Source: Alphaproteobacteria bacterium | Lineage (GTDB): Bacteria > Pseudomonadota > Alphaproteobacteria > Rhodospirillales > Rhodospirillaceae | Reading direction: 5' to 3' | Assembly (NCBI GenBank): GCA_003246625.1 | Contig: QJZR01000012.1 | Coordinates: 620,001-684,000 of the forward strand | Length of the DNA: 64,000 bases | In this document: positions 53,633 to 61,967 of the stretch, one piece after another | How positions within the stretch are numbered: the first letter of the stretch is position 1 | Layout of the letters: each line of letters opens with the position of its first letter | Notes under the pieces: generated by a model | Seen by the model: only the letters and a program-made list of their open reading frames with translations | The model's database searches: none | Told to the model about the DNA's origin: nothing | Position numbers and translations under genes: made by a program

Positions 53633-53671
53633 ATGTACGCCTTCCCTCGAATCCCGAAACGAGCGGACACA

Positions 53672-53716
53672 TTTGGACCACCCTTGGACCATCAAGTTTG
53701 GTCCATTTTGGTCCAA
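53672..53716. repeat. four TGGWCCA repeats beside attR, integrase arm-site candidates
   Basis: TTTGGACCA (53672), TTGGACCA (53684), TTTGGTCCA (53697) and TTTGGTCCA (53707) are clustered between the integrase gene and attR. The same motif occurs near attL at 32720-32728. Repeats of this size on both arms are typical of integrase or excisionase binding sites; they could also repress the int promoter. Confidence 0.55.
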
Positions 53717-53762
53717 TAATCCACGGAAATTCGAGAAAATCGACCGGAAAGCCGCAGAAATC

Positions 53763-53809
53763 TTGGAGCGGGTGAGGGGAATCGAACCCCCGTCGTAAGC
53801 TTGGGAAGC
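53763..53809. repeat. attR, 47-bp repeat within tRNA-Gly
   Basis: Identical to 32559-32605. Here the repeat is continuous with the rest of tRNA-Gly, so the element's own copy of the 3' part restored the gene on integration. The crossover lies somewhere in these 47 bases, which include the anticodon region. Confidence 0.93.
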
Positions 53810-53837
53810 TTCTGCTCTACCATTGAGCTACACCCGC
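53764..53837 (-). tRNA. tRNA-Gly (anticodon CCC)
   Basis: On the minus strand the acceptor stem GCGGGTG pairs with CACCCGC, the D arm is GCTC/GAGC, the anticodon loop TTCCCAA gives anticodon CCC, the T arm is GGGGG/CCCC with TTCGATT, and CCA is encoded. The layout matches the GGG-reading tRNA-Gly of other proteobacteria, a common integration site. One base pair at the top of the anticodon stem (G-A) is a mismatch. Confidence 0.93.
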
Positions 53838-54016
53838 GGCCAGCCGCCCGAAGGGCGGGGCGAAGGGCCGGATATTAGGGTAGGTGGCGCCTGCTTGGCA
53901 AGGGGGCTTTTCCGCCGCCCCCGTCGGCGATTTCGGGAAAAAGCGGTTGCATCGGGGCGTTCCCCTGCCAACATCTTTGGCGTGGCGACCATGCGCCCCG
54001 CCGAAGGAGACCTGCC

Positions 54017-54661
54017 GTGAACCAGCCGACGAAGAAATCCAAGCCCGTCCCCGCCGCCAACGCCTCGCCCGCGCGCCCCACCCGCGAGGAAGCGGAAGCC
54101 GCGGTGCGGACCCTGCTGCGCTGGGCGGGCGACGATCCTTCCCGCGAAGGACTGATCGACACCCCGGCGCGCGTCGTCCGCTCCTACGAGGAATTCTTCG
54201 CCGGATACGCGATGGACCCCGACGAGTACCTGCGCCGCACCTTCGAGGAGGTCGAAGGCTACGACGAAATGGTGCTGCTGCGCGACATCCGCGTCGAAAG
54301 CTATTGCGAACACCATATGGTGCCGATCATCGGCCGGGCGCACGTCGCCTATATGCCGCATCGCCGCGTCGTCGGCATCAGCAAGCTGGCCCGCGTCGTC
54401 GAGGCCTATGCCAAGCGCCTGCAAATCCAGGAAAAAATGACGGTACAGATCGCCAACACCATCAACCAAGTGCTGGAACCGATGGGGGTTGCCGTGGTCA
54501 TCGAGGCCAGCCACCAGTGCATGACCACGCGCGGCGTGCACAAACCCGGCGTGTCGATGATCACCAGCCACATGCTGGGGGTTTTCCGCTCCAACCCGAC
54601 GACGCGCAAGGAACTGATGGCCCTTTTGGGCTCCTCGGGCGGCAACCCGCTGCACCCGTGA
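54017..54661 (+). CDS. folE: GTP cyclohydrolase I
   Basis: The 214-residue enzyme converts GTP to dihydroneopterin triphosphate for folate and queuosine. The zinc ligands are C97 and H100 ([10 protein letters not shown]) and C168 (SHQCMTTRG). [20 protein letters not shown] is the family signature. The GTG start is supported by AAGGAG seven bases upstream, and the first 20 residues are a variable extension. A chorismate mutase gene follows 77 bases later on the same strand. Confidence 0.96.
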   Translation: MNQPTKKSKPVPAANASPARPTREEAEAAVRTLLRWAGDDPSREGLIDTPARVVRSYEEFFAGYAMDPDEYLRRTFEEVEGYDEMVLLRDIRVESYCEHHMVPIIGRAHVAYMPHRRVVGISKLARVVEAYAKRLQIQEKMTVQIANTINQVLEPMGVAVVIEASHQCMTTRGVHKPGVSMITSHMLGVFRSNPTTRKELMALLGSSGGNPLHP

Positions 54662-54738
54662 CCGAAAAAGGCTTGAAACCGGGGGGAGAAGACCGGACAT
54701 TCGGGAACCGTCCTTTCCGTCAGTCCGTGAGTGTATCG

Positions 54739-55032
54739 ATGAGCAGAGAAACCGCCCTTCCCGAACTTCGCCAGCTGCGCTCCAGCATCGACAACATCGA
54801 CGCGGCGCTGGTCTATCTGCTGTCCGAACGGTTCAAGTGCACCAAGCGGGTCGGCGCGTTGAAGGCGGAGCACGACCTGCCGGCCTCGGATCCGGCGCGC
54901 GAAAAGGAACAGATCGCCCGCCTGCGCACGCTGGCGCACGACGCCGACCTCGACCCCGAGTTCGCCGAGAAGTTCCTGACCTTCATCATCACCGAAGTCA
55001 TCCGCCACCATATCGAGGCGAAAAGCGCCTGA
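54739..55032 (+). CDS. chorismate mutase, AroQ type
   Basis: The 97-residue all-helical protein matches the monofunctional AroQ fold: LPELRQLRSSIDNIDAALVYLLSERF, then KRVGALKAEHDLPASDPARE, in two stretches with the arginines and lysine that hold chorismate. It rearranges chorismate to prephenate for phenylalanine and tyrosine. The ATG is at 54739; an in-frame GTG four codons earlier is possible. It is convergent with the cyclase gene. Confidence 0.9.
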   Translation: MSRETALPELRQLRSSIDNIDAALVYLLSERFKCTKRVGALKAEHDLPASDPAREKEQIARLRTLAHDADLDPEFAEKFLTFIITEVIRHHIEAKSA

Positions 55033-55065
55033 GCCCCCCGCCGGTAAAACCGGAACTGGACAGGT

Positions 55066-56448
55066 TCAGTCGGCCTTCACGGAGGTTTCCTTCGTTTTCG
55101 CCAGCACGAAATGGGCGAAATGCTTGTCGGTGCGCGTGCTGTGGCTGATCAGCCAGTCGTAAAGGAACTGGTGGACGCGGAACAGGCAGAGCAGCATGTC
55201 GTGGCGGCCGGACAGGATCTCCCGCTTGGTGGCCAGCAGGCTTCTGACGAAGGCGGCATGTTCGTGCGCGTGCTCGGCCAGGAAGGGATAGCCGTATTCC
55301 CGCATATAGGTTTCTTCCGTATCGAAGTGCTCGACGCCATAGGCGGCCAGGAAGTCGAAGACTTCGCCGACCACTGCGGTTTCGTCCTTCTGGATCGCCT
55401 GCGACAGCTTGTTAATATTGTCGAGCAGCCCCCGGTGCTGCGCGTCCACATCGGCCAGTCCGGTGTCGAAGTCGTCCCGCCAGACGAGCTGCTGGCGAAA
55501 CTCCCAGGCGCTGTCCCGCTTCTCGCCGCGGCATCTCTCCAGATAAAGGGCGGCGACCGGATCGCCGGGAACCTCCTTCAGACATTGCTCCAATAGCGGC
55601 ACGGCGCGCGCGCATTCGCCCAGGTGGCAATAGGCAACCGCCTTTTCGAAGACGTCGAGGACGGACAGCTTGCCGCGCGCCACCTCCGGCGGATCGCCAT
55701 CGAACACCTCGTAGACGGAAACCGGACGGATGCGCCCCTTCACCGCGACCCGATCGACGAACCGCACCGAATAGGCTTCCGGGTTTTCCAGGCTCGCCAG
55801 GGTGTCCTCGCTGATCAGGATGCCGACCCGGTACTGTTTGGTCAGTCCCTCGATGCGCGAGGCGACGTTGACCGCGTCGCCGATGATCGTCGTGTCCATG
55901 CGTTCCATATGCCCGACCACGCCCAGCGTGGTGAGCCCGGTGTTGAGGCCGATGCCCATGCCGACCGGCGCCTCGCCGACCTGCCCGCGGCGGCGGTTAT
56001 AGTGATCGAGGGCGGCACGCATGGCGAACGCCGCCGCCAGCGCGTCTTCCGCGCGCTCGGGAAAGAAGGCCATCACCGCGTCGCCGATGAACTTGTCGAC
56101 GATGCCGTGATGCATCTGCACCGCGGGCTCCATCTGCCCGAGATAATCGTTGATGAAGGCGAAGGTCTCGCCGGAGGATTTGCTTTCGGACAGGGTGGTG
56201 AAATCCCGGATGTCCGAAAACATGATGGTGATCCGCTTCTCCGCCTCGTGCCCCAGGTTGACCTTGAGGATGTCCTCCGCGCCAAGAAGCCGCAGAAAGG
56301 ATTTCGGCACGAAATGACCATAGGCCTCCTGCGTCTGCCGCAGGGTATAGGCGGTTTGGCGGTAATCGGACCGCACCTTGAGAAGTTCCGCCTCGAGATC
56401 GGAAACCGCCGCAGCATTCCGTTCGAGCGATCCGTCTTCCGCCATCAT
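55066..56448 (-). CDS. class III adenylate cyclase with C-terminal hemerythrin domain
   Basis: The chain of about 460 residues has a coiled N-terminus and a class III cyclase domain. The metal aspartates are in FSDIRDFTTL, the purine-selecting lysine in DKFIGDAVMAFF, and IIGDAVNVASRIEG carries the transition-state residues; these are typical of adenylate cyclases. A short helical linker follows. The C-terminal hemerythrin domain (about 330-450) holds AQHRGLLDNI, EHFDTEETYM, HAHEHAAF and HQFLYDWL, the full set of di-iron ligands. Oxygen, nitric oxide or redox state may thus control cAMP. The start at 56448 avoids the palindrome upstream but has only a weak ribosome site; in-frame ATGs up to 56508 exist. 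Confidence 0.85.
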   Translation of the reverse strand: MMAEDGSLERNAAAVSDLEAELLKVRSDYRQTAYTLRQTQEAYGHFVPKSFLRLLGAEDILKVNLGHEAEKRITIMFSDIRDFTTLSESKSSGETFAFINDYLGQMEPAVQMHHGIVDKFIGDAVMAFFPERAEDALAAAFAMRAALDHYNRRRGQVGEAPVGMGIGLNTGLTTLGVVGHMERMDTTIIGDAVNVASRIEGLTKQYRVGILISEDTLASLENPEAYSVRFVDRVAVKGRIRPVSVYEVFDGDPPEVARGKLSVLDVFEKAVAYCHLGECARAVPLLEQCLKEVPGDPVAALYLERCRGEKRDSAWEFRQQLVWRDDFDTGLADVDAQHRGLLDNINKLSQAIQKDETAVVGEVFDFLAAYGVEHFDTEETYMREYGYPFLAEHAHEHAAFVRSLLATKREILSGRHDMLLCLFRVHQFLYDWLISHSTRTDKHFAHFVLAKTKETSVKAD

Positions 56449-56485
56449 TGCCCCGGCAAGATTGCCGCCCCCCATGAAAAGACAC

Positions 56486-56511
56486 GACATGAGTAATATA
56501 TTACTCATGTC
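56486..56511. promoter_or_regulatory. 26-bp perfect palindrome upstream of the cyclase
   Basis: GACATGAGTAATA followed directly by its exact reverse complement. It lies 38 bases before the chosen cyclase start. Long uninterrupted symmetry with an A+T centre is typical of an operator for a dimeric regulator. Bases 56512-56654 hold no gene. Confidence 0.6.
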
Positions 56512-56654
56512 AGCCAGACTTGGCTTCCTGCGTCGTTTTCAGATGGTCCTGAACAGACGAGAATCAATGAATATTTTGTCTCGCCCAATGGCGAGATCAT
56601 TTCAGAAAACCTATGAGAATAGTTGTGATCGGCGAAACTCCGCGCCTTTAGCCA

Positions 56655-56684
56655 ACAAAAAAGCCCCCACGAGGGGGGGCTTCC
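56655..56684 (-). terminator. terminator of tRNA-Gln
   Basis: On the minus strand, just after the tRNA, GCCCCC and GGGGGC form a stem around a short loop, followed by TTTTTT. This is a standard rho-independent terminator five bases beyond the CCA end. Confidence 0.88.
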
Positions 56685-56688
56685 TTGT

Positions 56689-56762
56689 TGGCTGGGGGAC
56701 GAGGATTCGAACCTCGACTAACGGAGTCAGAGTCCGCGGTTCTACCGTTAAACTATCCCCCA
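56689..56762 (-). tRNA. tRNA-Gln (anticodon CTG)
   Basis: On the minus strand TGGGGGA pairs with TCCCCCA. The D arm is followed by an anticodon arm GCGGA-CTCTGAC-TCCGT giving anticodon CTG, then a T arm with GGTTCGAATCC, discriminator G and an encoded CCA. The anticodon and the weak first pair fit glutamine. Confidence 0.93.
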
Positions 56763-56968
56763 CCAGGGACCCGGCGTTGCCGCCGGTCGTTTGCAAGGGC
56801 GGCTGTATAGCACAGCGTGACAGACCTGTGTAGACTTTTTTCACGGATCCCGCCGAGCGCCGGAAGAACGACGCCTTTCCCAGGATTCGGTTGCTTTTTT
56901 TATCGCCCTACCCCACTAAGATAGCCCTGAAGACGACGTTTGCCCCGAACTTCACGGACCCCCTTGCG

Positions 56969-57985
56969 ATGATCGTTCTGGTTACCGGCGCCGCCGGATT
57001 CATCGGCTTTCACACCTCTTTGCGCCTGCTGGCCGAAGGGCACACGGTGGTCGGCATCGACAACCGCAACCCCTATTACGACCCAGCCCTGAAACAGGCG
57101 CGCGTCGATATCCTGACCGCCAAGCCGGGATACACCGACGTGGTCGGCGACATCGCCGACCTGGAGACGCTGAAGTCCCTGTTCGCCACGCACAAGCCCG
57201 AGGTGGTGATCAACCTCGCCGCGCAGGCGGGGGTGCGCTATTCGGTGGAGAATCCCTTCGCCTATGTCAGCAGCAACCTGGTCGGCTTCGTCAACATCCT
57301 GGAATGCTGCCGCCACGGCGGCGTGAAGCATCTGGTCTATGCCTCGACCAGTTCGGTGTTCGGCGCCAACCAATCGATGCCGTTTGCCGAGTCGCAGGGC
57401 ACCGCCCATCCGATGAGCCTGTACGCCGCGACGAAAAAGTCGAACGAGGTGATGGCGCATTCCTACAGCCACCTGTTCGGCCTGCCGACCACCGGCCTGC
57501 GCTTCTTCACCGTCTATGGGCCCTGGGGCCGCCCCGACATGGCGCTGTTCAAGTTCACCAAGGCGATCCTGGCGGGGCAGCCGATCGACGTGTTTAACCA
57601 CGGACAGATGACCCGCGACTTCACCTACGTCGACGACATCGTCGAGGGCGTGGTGCGCGTCGCCGCCAACCCCGCCGCCGCGGACCCTGCCTGGCGCGCC
57701 GACGTCGAAAACCCCGATCCGTCGCGCAGCGGCATCGCCCCCTACCGCGTCTTCAACATCGGCGGCGGCTCGCCGGTGCCGCTGATGACCTATATCAACA
57801 CGCTGGAAGCCTGCCTGGGGCGGAGCGCCCAGCTCAACCTGTTGCCGATGCAGCCGGGCGACGTACCCGCCACCGCGGCGGATACCTCCGCCCTGCGGGA
57901 AGCCGTCGGCTATGCGCCGGGCACGCCGGTTTCGGTGGGCGTGGCGCGCTTCGTCGAATGGTACCGCGCGTACTTCAAGGTTTAG
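56969..57985 (+). CDS. NAD-dependent epimerase, UDP-glucuronate 4-epimerase type
   Basis: The 338-residue short-chain dehydrogenase fold has the NAD motif TGAAGFIGFH (near residue 7), the catalytic serine region ASTSSVFG and YAATKK with the catalytic tyrosine and lysine. TVYGPWGRPDMALFKFTKAI is characteristic of UDP-glucuronate 4-epimerases, which make UDP-galacturonate for surface polysaccharides. ATG at 56969 begins right at the NAD strand. The UDP-sugar dehydrogenase gene follows 15 bases later, so the pair is an operon. Confidence 0.88.
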   Translation: MIVLVTGAAGFIGFHTSLRLLAEGHTVVGIDNRNPYYDPALKQARVDILTAKPGYTDVVGDIADLETLKSLFATHKPEVVINLAAQAGVRYSVENPFAYVSSNLVGFVNILECCRHGGVKHLVYASTSSVFGANQSMPFAESQGTAHPMSLYAATKKSNEVMAHSYSHLFGLPTTGLRFFTVYGPWGRPDMALFKFTKAILAGQPIDVFNHGQMTRDFTYVDDIVEGVVRVAANPAAADPAWRADVENPDPSRSGIAPYRVFNIGGGSPVPLMTYINTLEACLGRSAQLNLLPMQPGDVPATAADTSALREAVGYAPGTPVSVGVARFVEWYRAYFKV

Positions 57986-58000
57986 ATAAGGCATCGTCCC

Positions 58001-59284
58001 ATGTCGCATAATCGTCGGATTTCGGTCATCGGCCTCGGTTACGTCGGCCTGCCCGTCGCCGTCGCCTTCGCCAAGGCGGGCACCCCGGTGGTGGCCTTCG
58101 ACATCAACGCCCGGCGCATCGCCGAGCTGAAGACCGGCTCCGACCACACCGGCGAGGTTTCCGACGCCGATCTGGCTGCGGCGGGGCTGTTCCTCACCTG
58201 CGATCCCGCCGACCTGAAACGAGCCGATTTTCACATCGTCGCCGTGCCGACGCCGATCGACGACGCCCACCGCCCCGACCTTTCGCCCCTGATCGCCGCC
58301 AGCCGCACCGTCGGCCGCATCCTCAAGCGGGGCGACATCGTGGTCTATGAGTCCACCGTCTATCCCGGCGCCACCGAGGAAGACTGCGTGCCGGTGCTGG
58401 AAAAGGAATCCGGCCTGAAGTTCGGCGTCGACTTCGCCGTCGGCTACTCGCCCGAACGCATCAATCCCGGCGACAAGGAACACCGCTTCACCACCATCGC
58501 CAAGGTGGTTTCCGGCTCCGACGTCGCCACCCGCGACATCGTCGCCGCGGTCTACGGCTCGGTGGTGGCCGCCGGGGTGCATCCGGCGTCGTCGATCCGC
58601 GTCGCCGAGGCGGCGAAGGTGATCGAGAACACCCAGCGCGACATCAACATCGCCCTGATGAACGAACTGTCGGTGATTTGCCACAAGCTCGGCATCGACA
58701 CCCTGGACGTCCTCGCCGCCAGCCGCACCAAGTGGAACTTCCTGCCCTTCGCCCCCGGCTTGGTCGGCGGCCACTGCATCGGCGTCGACCCCTATTACCT
58801 GACCCACCGCGCGGAAAAGGCCGGACACCATGCCGAGGTCATTCTCGCCGGGCGTCACATCAACGACGGCATGGGCGGCTTCGTCGCGCGCGAGGCGATC
58901 AAGGCGCTGATGAACCAGGGCTGCCCGGCCAACCCGCTGGTCACCGTCCTCGGCCTGACTTTCAAGGAAGACGTGCCCGACGTGCGCAACACCCGCGTCG
59001 TCGACATCGTCGCCGAATTGCAGACCTTCGGCGCGCGGGTGCAGGTGGCCGACGCCATGGCCGACCCGGCCGAAGTCACCCACGAATACGGCGTCACCCT
59101 GACCCCCTTCGCCGAACTGGCCCCCGCCGACGCGCTGATCCTGGCGGTGCCGCACCGCGCCTATCGCGAGATGGGCTGGGACGTCGCCCGCCTGCTCAAG
59201 GGCGGCACGGGCTTCGTCGCCGACGTCAAGGGCTGCCTGGACCGCGCGAGCAAGCCCGCCGGGATCGACCTCTGGCGGCTGTAA
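58001..59284 (+). CDS. nucleotide sugar dehydrogenase (TviB/WbpO-like)
   Basis: The 427-residue enzyme of the UDP-glucose/GDP-mannose dehydrogenase family has an N-terminal GLGYVGLPVA NAD motif, VPTPID, YESTVYPGATEE, YSPERINPGD, and the catalytic cysteine in GLVGGHCIGVDPYYL. The C-terminal domain has GLTFKEDVPDVRNT. These features fit the branch that oxidises UDP-N-acetyl-hexosamines to uronates (TviB, WbpO), although UDP-glucose cannot be excluded. It is cotranscribed with the epimerase for sugar precursor supply to capsule or O-antigen; no glycosyltransferases adjoin. Confidence 0.87.
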   Translation: MSHNRRISVIGLGYVGLPVAVAFAKAGTPVVAFDINARRIAELKTGSDHTGEVSDADLAAAGLFLTCDPADLKRADFHIVAVPTPIDDAHRPDLSPLIAASRTVGRILKRGDIVVYESTVYPGATEEDCVPVLEKESGLKFGVDFAVGYSPERINPGDKEHRFTTIAKVVSGSDVATRDIVAAVYGSVVAAGVHPASSIRVAEAAKVIENTQRDINIALMNELSVICHKLGIDTLDVLAASRTKWNFLPFAPGLVGGHCIGVDPYYLTHRAEKAGHHAEVILAGRHINDGMGGFVAREAIKALMNQGCPANPLVTVLGLTFKEDVPDVRNTRVVDIVAELQTFGARVQVADAMADPAEVTHEYGVTLTPFAELAPADALILAVPHRAYREMGWDVARLLKGGTGFVADVKGCLDRASKPAGIDLWRL

Positions 59285-59359
59285 GAAACGCACGCCCCCT
59301 TTTTTCCGACGGGACGCGCCCCCATGTTGAAAAGCGTTCCGGAAGGAAGGAGAAGCGGC

Positions 59360-59545
59360 ATGCGCGTCGTTCTGCAAACCATCGGCATCCTGCTGATCGC
59401 GGTTCTGGGCTTGGCCGCGGTGGTCGGCTCGGTGCTGTTCCACGTCTCCTTCGTCATCTACCTCGCCCTGCTGCTGACGGTGCTGGCGATGGCCGGTATC
59501 ATCAGCCTCTGCTGGGGCAAGCTGGAAGACCCCGATCCCCACTGA
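59360..59545 (+). CDS. small membrane protein
   Basis: A 61-residue protein with two hydrophobic segments (about 4-24 and 29-52) and an acidic C-terminus (GKLEDPDPH). AAGGAG lies about eight bases before the ATG. No family is recognised. It sits between the sugar dehydrogenase and DUF554 genes on the same strand. Confidence 0.55.
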   Translation: MRVVLQTIGILLIAVLGLAAVVGSVLFHVSFVIYLALLLTVLAMAGIISLCWGKLEDPDPH

Positions 59546-59660
59546 ACGGACGGGCCCGCCACCGACCTCCGGCGCCTTTCGCCGGAATTTCCGCATGGCG
59601 GGATCGTCCCCTCCGGGCGCGTCTTCGGATGCGCCCACCCCAAACGTTTAAGGACAAGAC

Positions 59661-60380
59661 ATGGTTGGACCCTTGGTCAACGCCGCCGCGATTCTGTTCG
59701 GCGGCGCGGCGGGAGCCTTTCTCGGCAGACGCATCCCCCGGCGCATCGGCGAACGGCTGCCGCTGGTTTTCGGCTGCGTCGCGATCGGCCTCGGCATTTC
59801 GATGATCGTCAAGGCGACGAGCCTGCCGCCGGTGGTGCTGTCCCTGATTCTCGGCACCATCCTGGGCGAAACGATTCAGCTGGAACGGCTGTTCCGCTGG
59901 ATCGCCCGCATGGCGCGGCGCGGCGTCAACGCCCTCTCTCCCCGCAAGACCGGACAGGCCGACGACGACCCGGTCCATGCCGAGACCTTCATTTCCGCCA
60001 CCGTGCTGTTCTGTTTCAGCGGCGTCGGCATCATGGGCGCCCTGACCGAGGGAATGACCGGCGACGCGACCCTGCTGTTCGTCAAGGCGATCATGGACCT
60101 GTTCACCACCCTGGTCTTCGCCATTTCCCTTGGCGCGTCAACCGCGGTTCTCGCCCTGCCGCAGACCGCGGTGCAGATGGCGCTGTTCGCCTCCGCCTCG
60201 GTCATCCTGCCGCACACCACCCCGGAAATGATCGCCGACTTCGGCGCCTGCGGCGGCTTCATCATGATCGCGACCGGCCTGACGATCAGCGGCATCAAGA
60301 CCTTCCCCCTTGCCGGGATGCTGCCGTCGTTGCTCCTCGTCATGCCGATCACCGCCCTGTGGAGCCGTTTCGCGCCGTAG
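59661..60380 (+). CDS. DUF554 family membrane protein
   Basis: The 239-residue protein has six or seven hydrophobic segments and the DUF554 landmarks GPLVNAAAILFGGAAGAFLG, LGTILGETIQLE and FCFSGVGIMGALTEG. It is presumed to be an inner-membrane transporter or channel-like protein; its substrate is unknown. A strong terminator hairpin follows the stop, separating it from the convergent gcv operon. Confidence 0.85.
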   Translation: MVGPLVNAAAILFGGAAGAFLGRRIPRRIGERLPLVFGCVAIGLGISMIVKATSLPPVVLSLILGTILGETIQLERLFRWIARMARRGVNALSPRKTGQADDDPVHAETFISATVLFCFSGVGIMGALTEGMTGDATLLFVKAIMDLFTTLVFAISLGASTAVLALPQTAVQMALFASASVILPHTTPEMIADFGACGGFIMIATGLTISGIKTFPLAGMLPSLLLVMPITALWSRFAP

Positions 60381-60388
60381 AAACGAAA

Positions 60389-60424
60389 AGCGCGGAGGGG
60401 CCACAAGCCCCTCCGCGCCATTTT
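60389..60424. terminator. bidirectional terminator between the DUF554 gene and gcvPB
   Basis: GCGCGGAGGGGC (60389-60400) pairs with GCCCCTCCGCGC (60406-60417) around CACAA. TTTT follows on the plus strand and TTTTCG on the minus strand, so it can end transcription from both sides. Confidence 0.85.
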
Positions 60425-60437
60425 GTCCTTCCCGGCC

Positions 60438-61967
60438 TCACTCCGCCTTGGGCGGGGCCCAGCGCAGCACCGGTTTGCGGGCCGCCAGGGTCTCGTCGAG
60501 ACGGCGGCGCGGGGTCAGCCTGGGCGCGGCGTGGAAGAAGTCGGCCTCCCCCGCCTTGGCCTTGGCGGCCAGCGCCCGCACCGTGTCGATGAAGGCGTCC
60601 AGGGTCTGCTTGCTTTCGGTTTCCGTCGGCTCCATCAGCAACGCGCCATGCACCACCAGCGGGAAGTACATGGTCATCGGGTGATAGCCTTCGTCGATCA
60701 GCGCCTTCGCCAAGTCGAGGGTGGTGACGCCGGTATCCTTGAGGAAGCCGTCGTCGAACAACGCCTCGTGCATGCAGGGGCCTTCGAAGGGCGCGGAAAG
60801 CACGTCCTTCAGGCGGGCGAGCAGGTAGTTGGCGTTCAACACCGCGTCGCCGGAAGCCTGGCGGAAACCGTCCTTGCCCAGGCTCATCGCATAGGCCAGC
60901 GCCCGCAGCATCACCCCGAACTGGCCGTGGAAGCCCTTCATCCGGCCGAAGGGATGGGCATCCGCCCCCGCCTGGGCGCGGGTTTCCACCAGTTCGAAGC
61001 CGTCATCGCCCCGGCGCACGAAGGGCAGCGGCGCGAACGGCGCCAAGGCCTGCGAGAACACCGTCGGCCCCGCCCCCGGCCCGCCGCCGCCGTGCGGCGT
61101 GGAGAAGGTCTTGTGCAGGTTGATGTGCATGGCGTCGGCGCCCAGGTCGGCGATCTTCACCCGCCCGATCAGGGCGTTGAAGTTGGCGCCGTCCATATAG
61201 AAGAACGCCCCCGCCGCATGCACCAGATCGGCGATTTCCCGCACCTCGCGTTCGAACAGGCCGCAGGTATTGGGGTTGGTCAGCATCAGCCCGGCGACAT
61301 CGTCGGAAAGCTTGGCCTTCAACGCCGCGATGTCCACCCGCCCCTCGGCGGTGGCGGGGATCGCCACCACCGAATAGCCGCACAGGGCGGCGGTGGCGGG
61401 ATTGGTGCCGTGCGCCGATTCCGGCACCAGGATGATCTTGCGCGGATTGCCCTTGGCCTCCTGCGCGGCGCGGATCGCCATCACGCCGCAGAGTTCGCCG
61501 TGCGCGCCCGCCGCCGGCGACATCGCCACCCCGGCCATGCCGGTCAGGCCGAGCAGCCAGGCGGCCATCGCGTCGATCGCCTCCAGCGCCCCCTGCACCG
61601 TGGACACCGGCTGCATCGGATGCAAGTCGCCGAGGCCGGTGGTGCGCGCCACCTTCTCGTTGAGGCGGGGGTTGTACTTCATGGTGCACGAGCCGAGCGG
61701 ATAGAACCCGGCGTCGATGGAATAGTTCTTCTGCGACAGACGGGTGTAGTGACGCACCACCTGCGGCTCGGAAAGGCCGGGCAGGCCGATACGGCCCTTG
61801 CGGGCGAAGCCGGTCAGGTGATCCGGCACGTCGCGCGGCTCCGGCAGGTCGACGCCGCAGCCCGCTTCGCCGCCCATCTCGAAGAGCAACGGTTCCTCGA
61901 CGGTGAGGCCGCGGTTGCCGGAAACGGTGCCCGCCGGGGCGGACGGAAAGACATGAACCTCGGTCAT
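60438..61967 (-). CDS. gcvPB: glycine dehydrogenase (decarboxylating) subunit 2
   Basis: The 509-residue C-terminal half of the split P protein carries the pyridoxal-phosphate lysine in [16 protein letters not shown]. Together with GcvPA it decarboxylates glycine and passes the aminomethyl group to the lipoyl arm of GcvH. The ATG at 61967 overlaps the gcvPA stop by four bases (ATGA), which sets the start. [12 protein letters not shown] near the N-terminus and [11 protein letters not shown] in the middle are family blocks. It is the last gene of the operon. Confidence 0.96.
   Translation of the reverse strand: MTEVHVFPSAPAGTVSGNRGLTVEEPLLFEMGGEAGCGVDLPEPRDVPDHLTGFARKGRIGLPGLSEPQVVRHYTRLSQKNYSIDAGFYPLGSCTMKYNPRLNEKVARTTGLGDLHPMQPVSTVQGALEAIDAMAAWLLGLTGMAGVAMSPAAGAHGELCGVMAIRAAQEAKGNPRKIILVPESAHGTNPATAALCGYSVVAIPATAEGRVDIAALKAKLSDDVAGLMLTNPNTCGLFEREVREIADLVHAAGAFFYMDGANFNALIGRVKIADLGADAMHINLHKTFSTPHGGGGPGAGPTVFSQALAPFAPLPFVRRGDDGFELVETRAQAGADAHPFGRMKGFHGQFGVMLRALAYAMSLGKDGFRQASGDAVLNANYLLARLKDVLSAPFEGPCMHEALFDDGFLKDTGVTTLDLAKALIDEGYHPMTMYFPLVVHGALLMEPTETESKQTLDAFIDTVRALAAKAKAGEADFFHAAPRLTPRRRLDETLAARKPVLRWAPPKAE

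Larger units (their letters stand above)
32559..53809. mobile_element. integrated mobilizable element in tRNA-Gly(CCC), about 21 kb
   Basis: A 47-bp direct repeat, the 3' part of tRNA-Gly, marks both ends (32559-32605 and 53763-53809). A tyrosine integrase gene sits just inside the right end beside the intact tRNA. Between them are plasmid-like genes (RepC-like initiator, MobC, relaxase, DotA/TraY) and cargo (HipBA operon, Sll1717-type ATPase, an IS). Base composition is visibly lower in GC than the flanks in several genes. No type IV secretion ATPases or coupling protein are seen, so transfer would need a helper. Confidence 0.9.

Noticed and set aside
53633-53716. N-terminal extension of the integrase
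   Set aside because: The extra 28 codons translate the TGGWCCA repeats and part of the arm region; an internal ATG with a ribosome site fits the family start.
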